Shown in pieces: positions 22,515 to 33,099 of a DNA stretch of 64,000 nucleotides; position 1 is the stretch's first letter, and each line of letters opens with the position of its first letter. The stretch spans positions 45,413,565-45,477,564 of the forward strand of contig OZ010599.1 in NCBI GenBank assembly GCA_963932145.1. The letters run 5' to 3'. Position numbers and translations under genes: made by a program. This DNA comes from Acanthosepion lycidas (Eukaryota > Mollusca > Cephalopoda > Sepiida > Sepiidae). The notes beneath the pieces are model-generated. The model was not told where the DNA came from, searched no databases, and saw nothing but the letters and a program-made list of their open reading frames with translations.

Positions 22515-22760
22515 CACTTATGAAAAGTATGAATCTCTTCTCCCCTCATCTATGGGTTAAATAGTAAATCAAACTGGGCTCTTTGATAATCAGTCTAGGA
22601 AGAAAACTCTGAATTCAAAATCTGTTAGTCATAGGGCTGACAACTGCCTCATGTGAAAACCTACTACTTGCTATGGAAACCACATCAGCAATGCCTAACA
22701 TGCTGAGAATTGTGGCCCTCAGGAAATCTATCGGTCTTCAGTAGTGAGTATTACAGATTA
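22515..22760 (+). mobile_element. SINE (family B), head-truncated
   Basis: AAAAGTATGAATCTCTTCTC and CCTCATCTATGGGTTAAATA are the shared body. Downstream GAAAACTCTGAATTCAAAAT and CATAGGGCTGACAACTGCC match the family B distal part at 14056. Confidence 0.7.
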
Positions 22761-23199
22761 TAATATTTTAGCCAAATAACCTAAACAGTAGACAACTGAA
22801 TATGGCCAAAGGGTACATGGCCAGAACATTTTGTTTCTATAATAAAATCTATAATAATCAAAGATGAGAAAAATAGTTGAATAAATTAAAGTTTATTTAA
22901 AAATTCTCATCTCAAAAATGAAATACAAAATTAAAATTGCTTTGATGGTCATTAAATAAATACTTTGAACAATGAAGCCATTTGTGTCACTTTAGTAGAC
23001 CTGATCCTTTATGAACCGACTGAGACACCAATTTAAAAGAAATTCTTTAAACCAGGTATGCATACATTTACGTATGATATGTGTATGTAGCAAGTGATAC
23101 ACATAGACAAAATATAACTATATAAATTTTGTTTTTCAGTTTATTGTAATATGTGCACTACAAATTCCTATAAATATATGATAATACACACATGTATGT

Positions 23200-23228
23200 G
23201 CATGTACATGTGTGTGTGTGTATATATA

Positions 23229-23283
<55 letters not shown>
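23200..23283. repeat. (TG)n(TA)n microsatellite
   Basis: TG run followed by a long TA run that joins the next repeat element. Confidence 0.95.
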
Positions 23284-23286
<3 letters not shown>

Positions 23287-23465
23287 ATAGTTTTAAGGCA
23301 TGCTATATTTATATGATAAAAGTACTCAATGTCTGTGGAAGAGTGAATATAAATATATATAGTCAATTGCTGATATCACCTGAGGAGTGAACGGAGTGAT
23401 TTTTGGAGGTTTTGTCTATGAAACTCTAGAGTCAGGATGCTGAAGGTAATATTAATCAACTAAAT
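23284..23465 (+). mobile_element. TA-flanked repeat with hammerhead-like core
   Basis: It opens with TTTTAAGGCATGCTATATTT, also found at 44252 and inverted near 40520-40560. Then come CTGAGGA (23380-23386), a stem II region, GAAAC at 23420 and a perfect stem III (ACTC TA GAGT, 23423-23432), followed by C and AGGATGC. This satisfies the hammerhead core CUGANGA/GAAA with a permitted cleavage base. Stem I is weak in this copy, but the inverted relative at 25965-26075 supplies pairing bases that make it ATCCC/GGGAT. Confidence 0.5.
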
Positions 23466-24029
23466 GACAAATTTTTGTGCAACACAGATCTATTATTACA
23501 AGGCAAGTTACTTATTTTGTTCTCTGTAAATAAAAAACCCAAAACGTCTTACAGAGGATATACCACAACCACACTCTCATGAGGGCTCACTTGCCACCTA
23601 CTGGACCAGAATCAATACCAAAATCAAATAGTAAAAACAAACTTATGATCCTATCAGTGATAATCATAGAGCAATGATAACCATCAATAAATAAAAATAA
23701 ATGTAACTTAAGAGCCCGCATCCTTGAATGTATATAAAAAACGCACTTCAGTTATGTCACAAAACTTTTCATCTATGTCGAAACACTTACTAATTCAACA
23801 AAATTCAACATTTATCTCTACTTACCTTGACTTAAGAAAGTCAAAAGCTTAGACCTTATTTTTTTTTTTTTTTTTGTACTTTTCTTCCAAAATGAACTTC
23901 AGTTTCTGATGGAATTTCCTCCTTGATTGAAAAATTTGATCAACAAAATTAATCAACACAAAATTTCTGTTGTCTTTAATAATATATGTGTGTGTGTGTG
24001 TGTGTGTGTACTGTGATGGGAAATATTTT

Positions 24030-24220
24030 CAATTTATTTAAACACATCAAAGGTTGGGAAGGAACCCCCCCCCTCAATACTGGAAAGAGCACTAATACTT
24101 AGTGGACCTGAGAATCCTATGTTACTCAAAAACTATTTTAAGTTTAAGGTTTTATGAATTTAAGCTAACAGCAGCATTTGGCTGCTCAGTCAATGAATGC
24201 CAAATATTTCCTAATAATCA
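24030..24220 (+). mobile_element. Dispersed repeat, probable LINE 3' end
   Basis: Shared blocks with 42050-42200: TCAATACTGGAAAGAGC, AGTGGACCTGAGAATCCTAT (ACTGAACTTAAGGAACCTAT there), TTTTATGAATTTAAGCTAAC and GTCAATGAATGC. At 42 kb this follows a LINE coding remnant, so it is likely the 3' UTR of that LINE. Confidence 0.55.
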
Positions 24221-24865
24221 ATAATTAAATTCATATTTCAGTAAGATTTTTTGTCAACATATGTTGACATTTTTTTTAAATTAGTTTCCATATGTGTTTG
24301 TGGCTGCATGTATTTCAGGTCATTCACCATGAAATTGATAATTTTGTTTTGAAATTTATATTTTAATCATTTTTTTTATCCAATAGCAATTTATTTATTT
24401 TTCTAAATAATATATTATTACTTGCTTGAGTTCAAGCTAAATCATAATGAGGCTGAAGTGGCAAGGAATATAAATTCAACATTTGGGACAAATACTATGA
24501 GTGAATTTATAAAATTTCGGCTACAAAATTTTGCAATTCGAAAATTCAGTTAATAAAAGCAGGAGAGAAGATGACCAAATATTTAAATCTATTGTGGAAA
24601 ATATTCCAAAAAAATTCACCTAGAGAATTTGCAACACACTTCAGTGGGATTTAAATGAAATGACTTGAAATCCTTGAAGAGCAATTAACAAGAAGAAAAA
24701 TTTATAAATGAGTTTGAATTGAATGAAGAAAAAATCAGATTCATAGTCTTGTATTAATCTCATTATAATGTTGATTATTATGATGATTGTAAGTACTTCT
24801 GGTCCCATAAGGGAATTCTGGGAGCAAGGCACATTCAGCGGGCTGTTTCAATAATAAAGTTGTTA

Positions 24866-24966
24866 TTAGGTTGGTGCAAAAATAATGACGCAATAATGTT
24901 GTTTTTTGATGTTAAAAATACGTCAAAAAACGACATTATTACGTCATTATTTTTGCACCAACCTAA
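24866..24966. mobile_element. Palindromic mariner MITE (MADE1-like), copy 1
   Basis: 101 bp with termini TTAGGTTGGTGCAAAAATAA and its exact inverse, flanked by TA target duplications. Arms of about 45 bp are separated by a short loop and differ at two or three sites. The terminal 18 bases match what I recall of the human Hsmar1/MADE1 end (TTAGGTTGGTGCAAAA). No coding capacity. Nearly identical to the copy at 62302. Confidence 0.9.
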
Positions 24967-25369
24967 TAAGTTTACCAAGTCTTGTGTCATTTTTGTGTTG
25001 TTTCAACTTTTCAGCAGCTAGTCTCATATAACTTAATTTTCCATACTAAGCCCAGTGTGACAATCTGGTTTACATCATATCAGGACTAGTAATGAAAATT
25101 GAATTTTGTATACTAACCAAAAAAGATTTGTACCATGGCTGAATATAGTGGAGAAGCTTAAACGTCAGCTAAAAATACTCATTATAACCTCGCAAAGATA
25201 TAATTGGTGTTTAATGGAACCAAGAGTTGTTGATACATCATAGATTCTTTCAAAATAGCCAAGCAATTAATGAATATAGATTGGTAGAGCAGTTTGCCAA
25301 CATGCATTGATAAAAATAAACCTCATTGATTTGAGTGACTAAAAGGGGTGTCACTTCATCAGAATGCTT

Positions 25370-25600
25370 GCTTTCATGTGGCAAAAAGAATCTTACTAAT
25401 GTAGAAACAGTTAAAGATTTTATTATATCCTGGCTTTTCTCCTCTCTCCTAGATTAGGACTCTTTTAAGCACTTAGACCATTTCTTCGATCAGGATTAAA
25501 TTAAATTGTAAAAGCTTTCAATGATTAGTTTTTTGAAGGTAGAATTCTTTCGGAAAGGAATTAAGGATTTGCTGTCAAGTTGAAATGTATGGAGAATCAA
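25370..25600 (-). mobile_element. Dispersed repeat, LINE 3' UTR type
   Basis: Blocks such as TTTCAATGATTAGTT, AATTCTTTCGGAAAGGAATT and GGATTTGCTGTCAAGTTG recur at 35265-35370. There they adjoin the end of a minus-strand LINE coding remnant, so this copy is a very short 5'-truncated insertion. Confidence 0.55.
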
Positions 25601-25679
25601 GAGGAAATATTTTATTGATTCAATTATTTTTTTCAATTTTATTTTGTTTAAATAAATGAATAGTTATTTTAAACAACAT

Positions 25680-25680
<1 letters not shown>

Positions 25681-25723
<43 letters not shown>

Positions 25724-25863
25724 TAATAAATATCAATGAGATTAATGATATTTATTATTTTGATATTAGCCTTTTGAGTAAATTGAAGCATGAAGAGAAA
25801 GATTTTAAAGTTGTAATTACAATTCAATTTAAATTCGGAATCTTTTGTCTTAATCATATATAC

Positions 25864-25935
<72 letters not shown>
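25681..25935. repeat. Paired (TA)n(GA)n microsatellites
   Basis: TA runs ending in GA runs at 25681-25722 and 25868-25937, with about 145 bp of AT-rich sequence between. Part of that spacer, GATAATAAATATCAATGAG and TTAATGATATTTATTATTTT, is itself roughly self-complementary. Confidence 0.9.
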
Positions 25936-25938
<3 letters not shown>

Positions 25939-25964
25939 ATTAAGTAAAAGGTTTTTCACTTAGC

Positions 25965-26075
25965 TGATTGATATTACCTTCAGCATCCCAACTCCATCCA
26001 GAGTTTCATAGATAGACCCTCTGGGAATCACTCTGTCTACTCATCAGGGGGTACCAGCAATTGACAATATATACT
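25965..26075 (-). mobile_element. TA-associated repeat with hammerhead-like core
   Basis: Minus strand, reading down from 26055: ACCCC, CTGATGA (26041-26047), GTAGAC, a loop, GTCTAT, a four-base extension, GAAAC, stem III ACTC and GAGT, T, GGGATGC. It is the inverse-oriented relative of 23341-23460, with shared GTCAATTGCTG and GCTGAAGGTAATAT flanks. All invariant hammerhead core bases are present. The TCTA duplication beside stem II probably impairs folding in this copy. Confidence 0.5.
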
Positions 26076-26465
26076 TCTCAATTTTTCTTTTTTGTATGAA
26101 GTTTTCATTGGTCAAGTTTCATAGTGTGTGTGTGTGTGTGTGAGCATGCATGTATTTGTAAACTTGTATGGAAAATGTATTTTATTTATACAAATATTTG
26201 TATACCGATAGAAATCACCTGAATTTATCATAGTTTGATATGTATGTGCATTAAAACCAATATATCTATGTCTCTCTCTCTCTCAATCCAGTTTCAATTT
26301 CTGCTTGAGGACACACTTTCTTTACTTAGATTTCTTGAATGTGCAGCCTGCAATAATACCATTTAATAGATATAAATGGGGCTTCTATTTCAAATAAGAA
26401 GTGTCCACTAAAATAACATTTGAAGTAATAAAAAATGTTGGATTGAAAATAAATTCAACAATTCT

Positions 26466-26471
26466 TTAGAA

Positions 26472-26502
<31 letters not shown>

Positions 26503-26649
26503 CCAGCTAAGAGATGAAATGTGTCAGCAAATATTCCTGTTACTATGTCCCAAAATGCTTGCAGTTGGAGTGAAGTGCCATATACAGCACAAACATAAAA
26601 CTGAATGAATTTGCCAGATCCTCATACATCAAAATCAATAGGAAAGACC

Positions 26650-26684
<35 letters not shown>

Positions 26685-26770
26685 GTGTGTGTAAGATAAT
26701 TTTGAAAACTTCTACTTTGATGTATTTAAGCAAAACATGTCAAAGTAATAGTTTTCAAAATTGTTATATA
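26466..26770. repeat. TA arrays around a small foldback
   Basis: TA arrays lie at 26466-26499 and 26651-26690. Between 26695 and 26766, arms TTTTGAAAACTTCTACTTTG and CAAAGTAATAGTTTTCAAAA are inverse to each other except for a few bases, around a 19 nt centre. This matches the pattern of foldback elements sitting in TA arrays. Confidence 0.7.
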
Positions 26771-27013
26771 TATTTGCCAGTTCTCTTCCAACATTTCTCA
26801 TAAACAAATGTACACAACAGATTCATAAAATCAAAAGAAAATGGTTGAATACATCAACACAGATATAATGACAATATTCTCCACACGTGACAAATACTGA
26901 CGTTATTTTCAGTTAACAATATGAAAATAGCGTTTCTCTACATTCCAGTTGCTAGGTACATTCTGTTTTCGTTTTTATTAGTTACTTTGTTCATTTAATT
27001 TCATTTTCGTATT

Positions 27014-27054
27014 TTGCTTTGATAAAGTCCACATTGGACGAAACGCATCAGCAA
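27014..27054 (+). ncRNA. Decayed hammerhead-like motif
   Basis: TTGCT, TTGATAA, a perfect stem II GTCCA CAT TGGAC, GAAAC, GCATC, AGCAA. Stem I (TTGCT/AGCAA), stem II and GAAA fit a hammerhead. The first core box differs from CTGANGA at two invariant positions, so cleavage is not expected. Confidence 0.45.
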
Positions 27055-27122
27055 TTACCAGTTTTCCTATTGTCATTTTTATTCATAAATATTGTCTTCT
27101 CTACTGGTTAAATCGAAGAAAT

Positions 27123-27126
<4 letters not shown>

Positions 27127-27163
<37 letters not shown>
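27127..27163. repeat. (TA)n microsatellite
   Basis: Pure TA array ending exactly where GTGTATTGGGGCAG begins, the same junction as at 9075/9076. Confidence 0.95.
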
Positions 27164-27164
<1 letters not shown>

Positions 27165-27440
27165 TATTGGGGCAGAAAATCATTATTCAAAAATATATTG
27201 TTAAATTTAACAGACAACGAATGTCTATCAGATTTGATCATGATCTGTTCTAAACTTCATATAGTTGCTTTAATTTCAGAAGAAAATAAAGATAAAATCT
27301 GTTCAACATTTGGATATTTTTTATTATGTTGTTCTTAGATCTAACCTTTTGACTCACATGAGCCATCTTCAGGGTGGTTGTATGAACATTTAAACAAAGA
27401 TATTCACCATCAAAGATGATATTCTTTTACATTGAAATAG
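27164..27440 (-). mobile_element. Partial copy of the 9076 inverted-repeat element
   Basis: The arm GTGTATTGGGGCAGAAAATC to about 27345 is followed by the core. On the minus strand the core reads CCTGAAGATGGCTCATGTGA then GTCAAAAGGTTAGATC. Here CTGAAGA is intact while GAAA has become AAAA. The second arm is absent. The copy is flanked by TA arrays at 27127 and 27485. Confidence 0.6.
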
Positions 27441-27481
27441 AAGATTGCTATCGAAAGAATGTATAAACATAAAAATGTCTT

Positions 27482-27484
<3 letters not shown>

Positions 27485-27523
<39 letters not shown>
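27485..27523. repeat. (TA)n microsatellite
   Basis: Pure TA run. Confidence 0.95.
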
Positions 27524-27524
<1 letters not shown>

Positions 27525-28042
27525 TAATCTGTATTACAATGAGGTTATTTCTATATATTTATGTGTGACTGTAACATTGTAGTGAAATTTTTCTCTTTTG
27601 AATACTTGTAAAATGCTCTAACATGGAGAATAATGCAATTTCCAGTTCAATCAAATCACATGTTTCTGAATATTTTTTTAATTAAGTATAAATTGAAAAT
27701 TGTATGTCAACGAGAGATAACTCCAGGTCTATTAACTGCTAATTACAACATTTTTTTTAAAAAGAAAATAATAGGAGCAACCAAGAAAATTCTCTGCATT
27801 TTTATCCATCAACCATAGTGGCATAGAAGTCATAGTACTGAAATATCTGTAAGTCATTATGATATAAATTTTAGAGATAAGATGTGACTTGATATTGAGT
27901 AGTGGCCACTGAAGGTAGCATTTAAGCAAGTACTTATTAGAAAATATCCTTATAACATGAATTACATATGATTGTGGATTGGTATTTGATATAAAAAATT
28001 AATCACTGTTTATACACATATATATGAGGGTATTCATATCCA

Positions 28043-28044
<2 letters not shown>

Positions 28045-28120
<76 letters not shown>
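28045..28120. repeat. (TATC)n(TA)n microsatellite
   Basis: ATCT units passing into a TA array. Confidence 0.95.
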
Positions 28121-28127
<7 letters not shown>

Positions 28128-28217
28128 TATGCAAAACTAGGTAATCCGCATGGGTAGACCTAAGGAGGATGATATCCAGAGAGCTCAATGTAAAATTCAG
28201 AGCAGATATGTTTGAAT

Positions 28218-28404
28218 AAAAACAGACCACTTTAAGGTTCCATGTAATAAGTTATTTCACCACAACCCCTTTAACAGGGCTCTAGATCATCAGAATTTAA
28301 TTTTTCATTTCAACCTTTGGAAGTAAAGTCTGATGATCCATAGCCCTGTTAAAGGGGTTGTGGTGAAATAACTTATTACATGGAACCTTAAAGTGGTCTG
28401 TTTT

Positions 28405-28405
<1 letters not shown>
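28218..28405. mobile_element. Foldback element with 76 bp near-perfect arms
   Basis: The left arm (28218-28293) starts AAAAACAGACCACTTTAAGG. The right arm (28329-28405) is its inverse with about two mismatches. The loop is 35 nt. It is joined to a long TA array on the right (28408-28470) and lies near another on the left. No coding potential. Origin unknown; it could be a MITE or one of the TA-targeting foldbacks. Confidence 0.8.

Positions 28406-28407
<2 letters not shown>

Positions 28408-28470
<63 letters not shown>
28408..28470. repeat. (TA)n microsatellite
   Basis: Pure TA array of about 31 units. Confidence 0.95.
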
Positions 28471-28471
<1 letters not shown>

Positions 28472-28599
28472 TTACGTATACACACCTATATAAAAACTGC
28501 TAGTATTATTAATGCATCTCTTATTGCAAATTAACAATGATACTCTTCATCATTACTTTCCACAGTCCTCGTCTTTCAATCCAGCCCTTATGTATTTCC

Positions 28600-29220
28600 T
28601 TTTCATAATGCCCACTTCTGTCTCTTCTGTCACTTCATTTTCATCACCTCAACCCTTCTCCACTAGTCCTTCCATAAACCTCATTTGATGAAGATGTGCA
28701 TAAAATCAGCATCTGTCTATGGGCTACTTTGGTTGGTGCCAAGCTCAGAAACATATCATGGCTTCGAGCTATTGCTGTCAAGATCTTCAGAAAAGTGTGA
28801 AACTCATTTGAGTGTAACTGATTTCTGTTTGATGACTGCTCCACTGGCATTGTTCACTATTTTCTGGGCTGTGTCTGGTAATCCTCATTCAACAACCATT
28901 TACAAAGAGACATAGCAAATGATATAGACACCAAGCAGATGACTACCAGAGTGGCAGCGAAGGGACAGCATCCTGAAGCTGTTTATTTCATTTCCGCTCT
29001 GAAGTGAATTGAATGTGCCGTACTGCTCAGCTGTGGTTTGTTCCTCTCATTGCACAAATTAATATCTACAGAAACCAACAATTACACTTGAAGGCACTGT
29101 GCACCAAAGATCAAATCTGATTTCTCTTCCAAGATGCAGAGCTAGTGAAGTTCATTACCACAATGCACATTTGTGGTTATTAACAGGATTTGAAGCTTCT
29201 TCATCAGTGATAATGTTGTG
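28600..29220. other. GC-raised unassigned block
   Basis: GC content is near 43%, above background. A plus frame of 76 codons (28685-28915) and an opposite frame of 68 codons overlap, neither with known motifs. No SINE or LINE signature was recognised. Candidate conserved noncoding or degraded gene sequence. Confidence 0.3.
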
Positions 29221-29371
29221 TAATATATACACAACTCTAAAGAATAAATTGAGGCTCAAATTAAGCTGAAGTGTTTTATTTTTTGATAGAAGTAGTTTTA
29301 TCTAAATAAATCAAATAAGGTTTAAGAGTTTCATTGTTTTCTCTCTGAATTTCTGGAGTGAGGAGTTATCA

Positions 29372-29535
29372 TTATTTCCATGAGGAACCTGTTCCTTAGT
29401 GCAATGAGGAAGTTGTTTCTACAGGTTGCAACTTCCGGGACGTGGCATCTCTCATAATTTTAAGTAAAAGAGATACTAAATTGATAGACTTTGATTTTTG
29501 GCAGTATTCACAGATAATATATTGATTCTAGAGTA
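29372..29535. repeat. Dispersed repeat, copy 1 of a direct pair
   Basis: Shared with 30292-30440: ATGAGGAAGTTGTTTCTACA versus ATAAGGAAATTGTTGCCACA, CTCATAATTTTAAG and GGCAGTATTCACAGATA. Same orientation, about 900 bp apart, roughly 75 to 80% alike by eye. Confidence 0.65.
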
Positions 29536-29604
29536 TAACAAGCAGCAGCAGTCTTATCAGCAGGCTGGTTTAGTTTAAGTTTCCAAGTTCTCTACTCAGG
29601 ATTG

Positions 29605-29880
29605 TCCCACAGAACAATAGCCTAATGGATTAAAGTGTTGATTCATGAATTTGGTGACACAGCAATCCCTGAACCAGGTAGCTTCTACTTGGATTCAGTT
29701 AAAATGATGTGAGCAACAACTGATCAATACTAGAACTAGACAAAATATCCCTGGATATGGTCAGCCAAATGAGAACAATCTAAAGTAGATTAAATAAAAA
29801 CTTAGTAATCTCCTGAAAGTTACATGGACTAACAAATAACTACTGAAAGCTGAAGGGTACAATGGCCAAAATGGTGCGAT
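29605..29880 (+). mobile_element. tRNA-derived SINE (family C)
   Basis: The head ACAATAGCCTAATGGATTAA (A-box TAGCCTAATGG) is followed by the body AACTAGACAAAATATCCCTG, GAGAACAATCTAAAGTAGAT and the distal TCTCCTGAAAGTTACATGGA, CTGAAGGGTACAATGGCC. Other copies are at 36368 and 54572. Confidence 0.75.
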
Positions 29881-30291
29881 GATAACAACAAAAATGAGGA
29901 CAATAGTCTCTGCATGTAAATAAACTCATTTTTTCTAATCAAATCTCAGCTTGTATTATCATCATCACATAATAATGAACTGTGTATGAATCTCTTTTTT
30001 TTTTACCTCTGTTAGTCTTAAAGCAAACAGATATTAAGAAATTAACAAATGAATCTTGTTCTTTGAACTTCTCAAATTGAAAGTAAACAGGCAATGGATA
30101 TATCCATTAGACTAGCGGTCTACTGCTTAAACAACACACTAAAATTGCAAATATTAAATTAGACAAAGTGTACAGATAATACACTGATCTGCTATTTATT
30201 TCTCTTCTCACAGTAGCAGGATGTGACACAAGGTCGTTTTTAATGGGAGGTGCCATATACATACAGGCCAAGTCCCCATGACCACACTGAT

Positions 30292-30440
30292 ATTCAGCAA
30301 ACTTTCCTCCTTAATGCAATAAGGAAATTGTTGCCACAAGTTGGAATCTCCAGGACTAAGCATTCCTCATAATTTTAAGAGAAGGAGAGGACAGAAACTA
30401 CATTGGTACACTTTAATCTCTGGCAGTATTCACAGATACT
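30292..30440. repeat. Dispersed repeat, copy 2 of a direct pair
   Basis: Counterpart of 29372-29535, with CTGGCAGTATTCACAGATAC and CTCATAATTTTAAGAGAAGG preserved. Confidence 0.65.
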
Positions 30441-30449
30441 ATGCTAATT

Positions 30450-31785
30450 TTAAGCTGAAACTGAATAATTTTAGTTTAACTAGGTCATCTTGTTAGAACT
30501 AAATCACCTTAAAGGTTTTTGTTCAAGTTAAAAATTAATCACTAGTTGACCTTTTTAAGTCCTTTGCATTAAGAACTGAAGAAAAAGTTTTTGCTCTTTT
30601 CTCCTGGACACTTGGAAAATAAAACTATTAATAGTGTGTGTTGTTTCTTAAAATATCTGTTGCATTTTTCTTCTAGGGAAAGACATTAAAAGAATAAATA
30701 GAACATTGATTGTAAAGTTTTTTTTTTTAATTTCTTGTTGCTAGGTGCCAAAAAAGACCAACAGAAAAAAAAAAAATAATAATAATAATAATAATATAAA
30801 AAAAAGAAGTGGCCAAGTTTAGAAAATCAATTTATATGAAATGCATTTTTTATTCCTGACAAGACAATAAAAAACAGAAATATCGATAAACAATAAGTGC
30901 ATTGAATACTCAGACATCTGACTAAGACTACCAGATATCATAGAATATATGAAAAGCAATAAGAACTGAGAAAATGTCCCCTTGAATAATCAATTCTAAT
31001 AATAAATGCCAGTATATTTAACAAATGATATTCTCTAATTGAAGCTATCTACTGTGTTAAAATAAGCAATATCATAGCACTTTAGAATGGGATTTACAAA
31101 GCAGTTCACTTTGGAGTTCTCAGCCAGTTTAGCAAATACTTACCTCAACAACATTTTCTAGCTTCAAAAACTTTGTTTTTAACTGTCTTCTAGTCCAGAA
31201 CTTAACTATGAGAAGTCATTCTATTTGATCCTTTCTTATCAAATTAATTTCATTTTTAAAAATCTTAGATAGTTGGCATTAGAAAAAGCATCTGTTGGTA
31301 AAAAAAAAAACTTCCTGTGTTGTGTGTAACTGGAATATTTTCCCCTCTTATAAAAAGATATTTTAAAAGAAAATAATAATAAAAATTATTTCTTTTTGCT
31401 CTTACATTTATCTTAACTTTGCTTTGCCAAAAAAAATTATTGTTGACATTTTGAAAAATGTTAGAAACATTAGTTTGAGATCCCAAAGAAAAATTTCATT
31501 TTTTTCTTTTGTTTTGCTTTTTTTTAAGAAATCAGTGAGACTAATATTCTGAAGGAAAAGGGCCAAATAACACATGTGTATGCACATATACATTCACACA
31601 CTTTCACACACATATACATAAAGAAACACACATGAGAACAAAAATGCACATTTACATTCAAAATCTATGCTTTCATTATGTATTCAAATACAATATAACG
31701 TATTTTATTATGCAAGTTAATGCTTTCATATTAAAATTGCTATTAACAAACTAGGGCAGGTAGAATTTTCAAAACATATCTATAT
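30450..31785. other. No recognised feature
   Basis: AT-rich, with a short AAT microsatellite at 30773-30795. Short open frames on the minus strand near 31265-31593 are low-complexity. Confidence 0.4.
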
Positions 31786-31789
31786 TTCA

Positions 31790-33055
31790 TTGGTTTTATC
31801 TCATATCCAAGAATTTAATTTCTTCTTTGCCAATCACTTCTTTTATGATGATGGTGTTGATGACGAAGCAGGCCAAATCTTGCATGGAAGAGCCTATGAC
31901 ATTGAATGCATGGTAATGTTGGTGGAGGACAAGGTTGATTTTGTCAAGCCTTTCTCTCTTGTTGTTTGGCTTCTTCCTTTTCTCTTGTGGCGGCTTCAAA
32001 GTTTTTGGTTTTCATAGTGATGGAACACCAACATTTGGTACAATCTAATGCTTGTGTTTCAAGCGATTTGGGCTCAAGTCCAGTGGCTTTCTGTATTGTT
32101 TTGAGTTGCTCCCTGTATCTTTAAAGAGGGCAACTCTGTGGTCCTTTCCCTGAAGTGAGCTCTCACTGAATAAGACTTGGGGTGGAAACCTTGATTCTTC
32201 TATTGCTACATGTCCTGACCATCAAAGACAGTGTTTCAGGATCAGCAATTCAATGATTTGACTGTTGGCACTTTCCAGAATTTGTTGGTTACATTGGAAT
32301 TCCATTTGATGTTCAAGATTGAACAAAGCTTTTGCTGGTGAAAGCATTCTAATTTTTGGATATTGCATTGATATATAGTCCTGATTTCACAGCCATATGA
32401 CAAAGTTAAAATGATAACAGCTTTATAAACCATAATTTTTGTTGTTAAGTTCAGATTTTTGTTGTTGAAGATGCATTTGATTAGCTCTCCAAATTCCCCC
32501 ATATGCAGCTCCAGTTCTATATTCCTTCCCTGAGGTGAACTTGTTTGATAAAAGACTACTTGAATATAGAAAATGCTCTACTTGTTCGCAAGGTGGATCA
32601 CATATGGCAATATCAAAATCTGGTAAGATGGTATTTGGGGCTGGCTGTACAGAACTTGGTTTTCTTGATGTTTATTGTAATTCCAAAAAATGGTAGACCA
32701 TAGCTAAGTTATTCACAGACTGTTGCAATTCTTTTGGATGACACAAAGCAGCATTGAATTTCTGAGATTTGTTGTGTGTTAGACATTTATATTGAATTCT
32801 ACTAAAGTTGAAAAGCCCTTCATCATTTTGATATCTGATGTCAACTCCTGGATTGTCTGCAGGAAGTTCATGAAGCATTGCAGCCAGATACAAAGAGAAA
32901 AACATAGATGCCAAAACACATACTTGTTTTATTCCACATATGATTGGAAATTCTTCTGGTAGTATGTTTTGGTAGAATACACGTCCAGTCATATAGATGT
33001 GGCACAAGACCGAAAATATGGAGCACCCAGTGAGGAGTGAATTCATATTATAAGC
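31790..33055 (-). mobile_element. LINE reverse-transcriptase fragment, 1.27 kb
   Basis: Largest LINE remnant here. Reading down the minus strand, 33046-32672 gives a 124-codon frame. It includes FPIICGIKQVCVLASMFFSL (the GxxQGC-x-L(A/S)P-x-LFSL palm motif, Gly and Pro altered), AAMLHELPADNPGVDIRYQN and LQQSVNNLAMVYHFLELQ. The FADD/YADD block expected between them is scrambled to NKSQKFNAALCHP. Next, 32502-32242 gives FGELIKCIFNNKNLNLTTKI, MVYKAVIILTLSYGCEIRT and IQKLECFHQQKLCSILNIKW, the thumb region. Finally 32240-31796 holds the C-terminal GH-x-x-R and basic KRERLDKINL-like end. There are multiple stops and frame changes. The family is one whose motifs are shared by RTE/BovB-like and craniata-type LINEs. 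Confidence 0.85.
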
Positions 33056-33099
33056 TTTATGAACCAGAAATATTTCAAATTATAGAAGTTTACACCATT

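Noticed and set aside
28329-28405. CTGATGA in the foldback arm as a hammerhead
   Set aside because: A GAAA follows at a distance, but neither stem I nor a plausible stem II can be formed.
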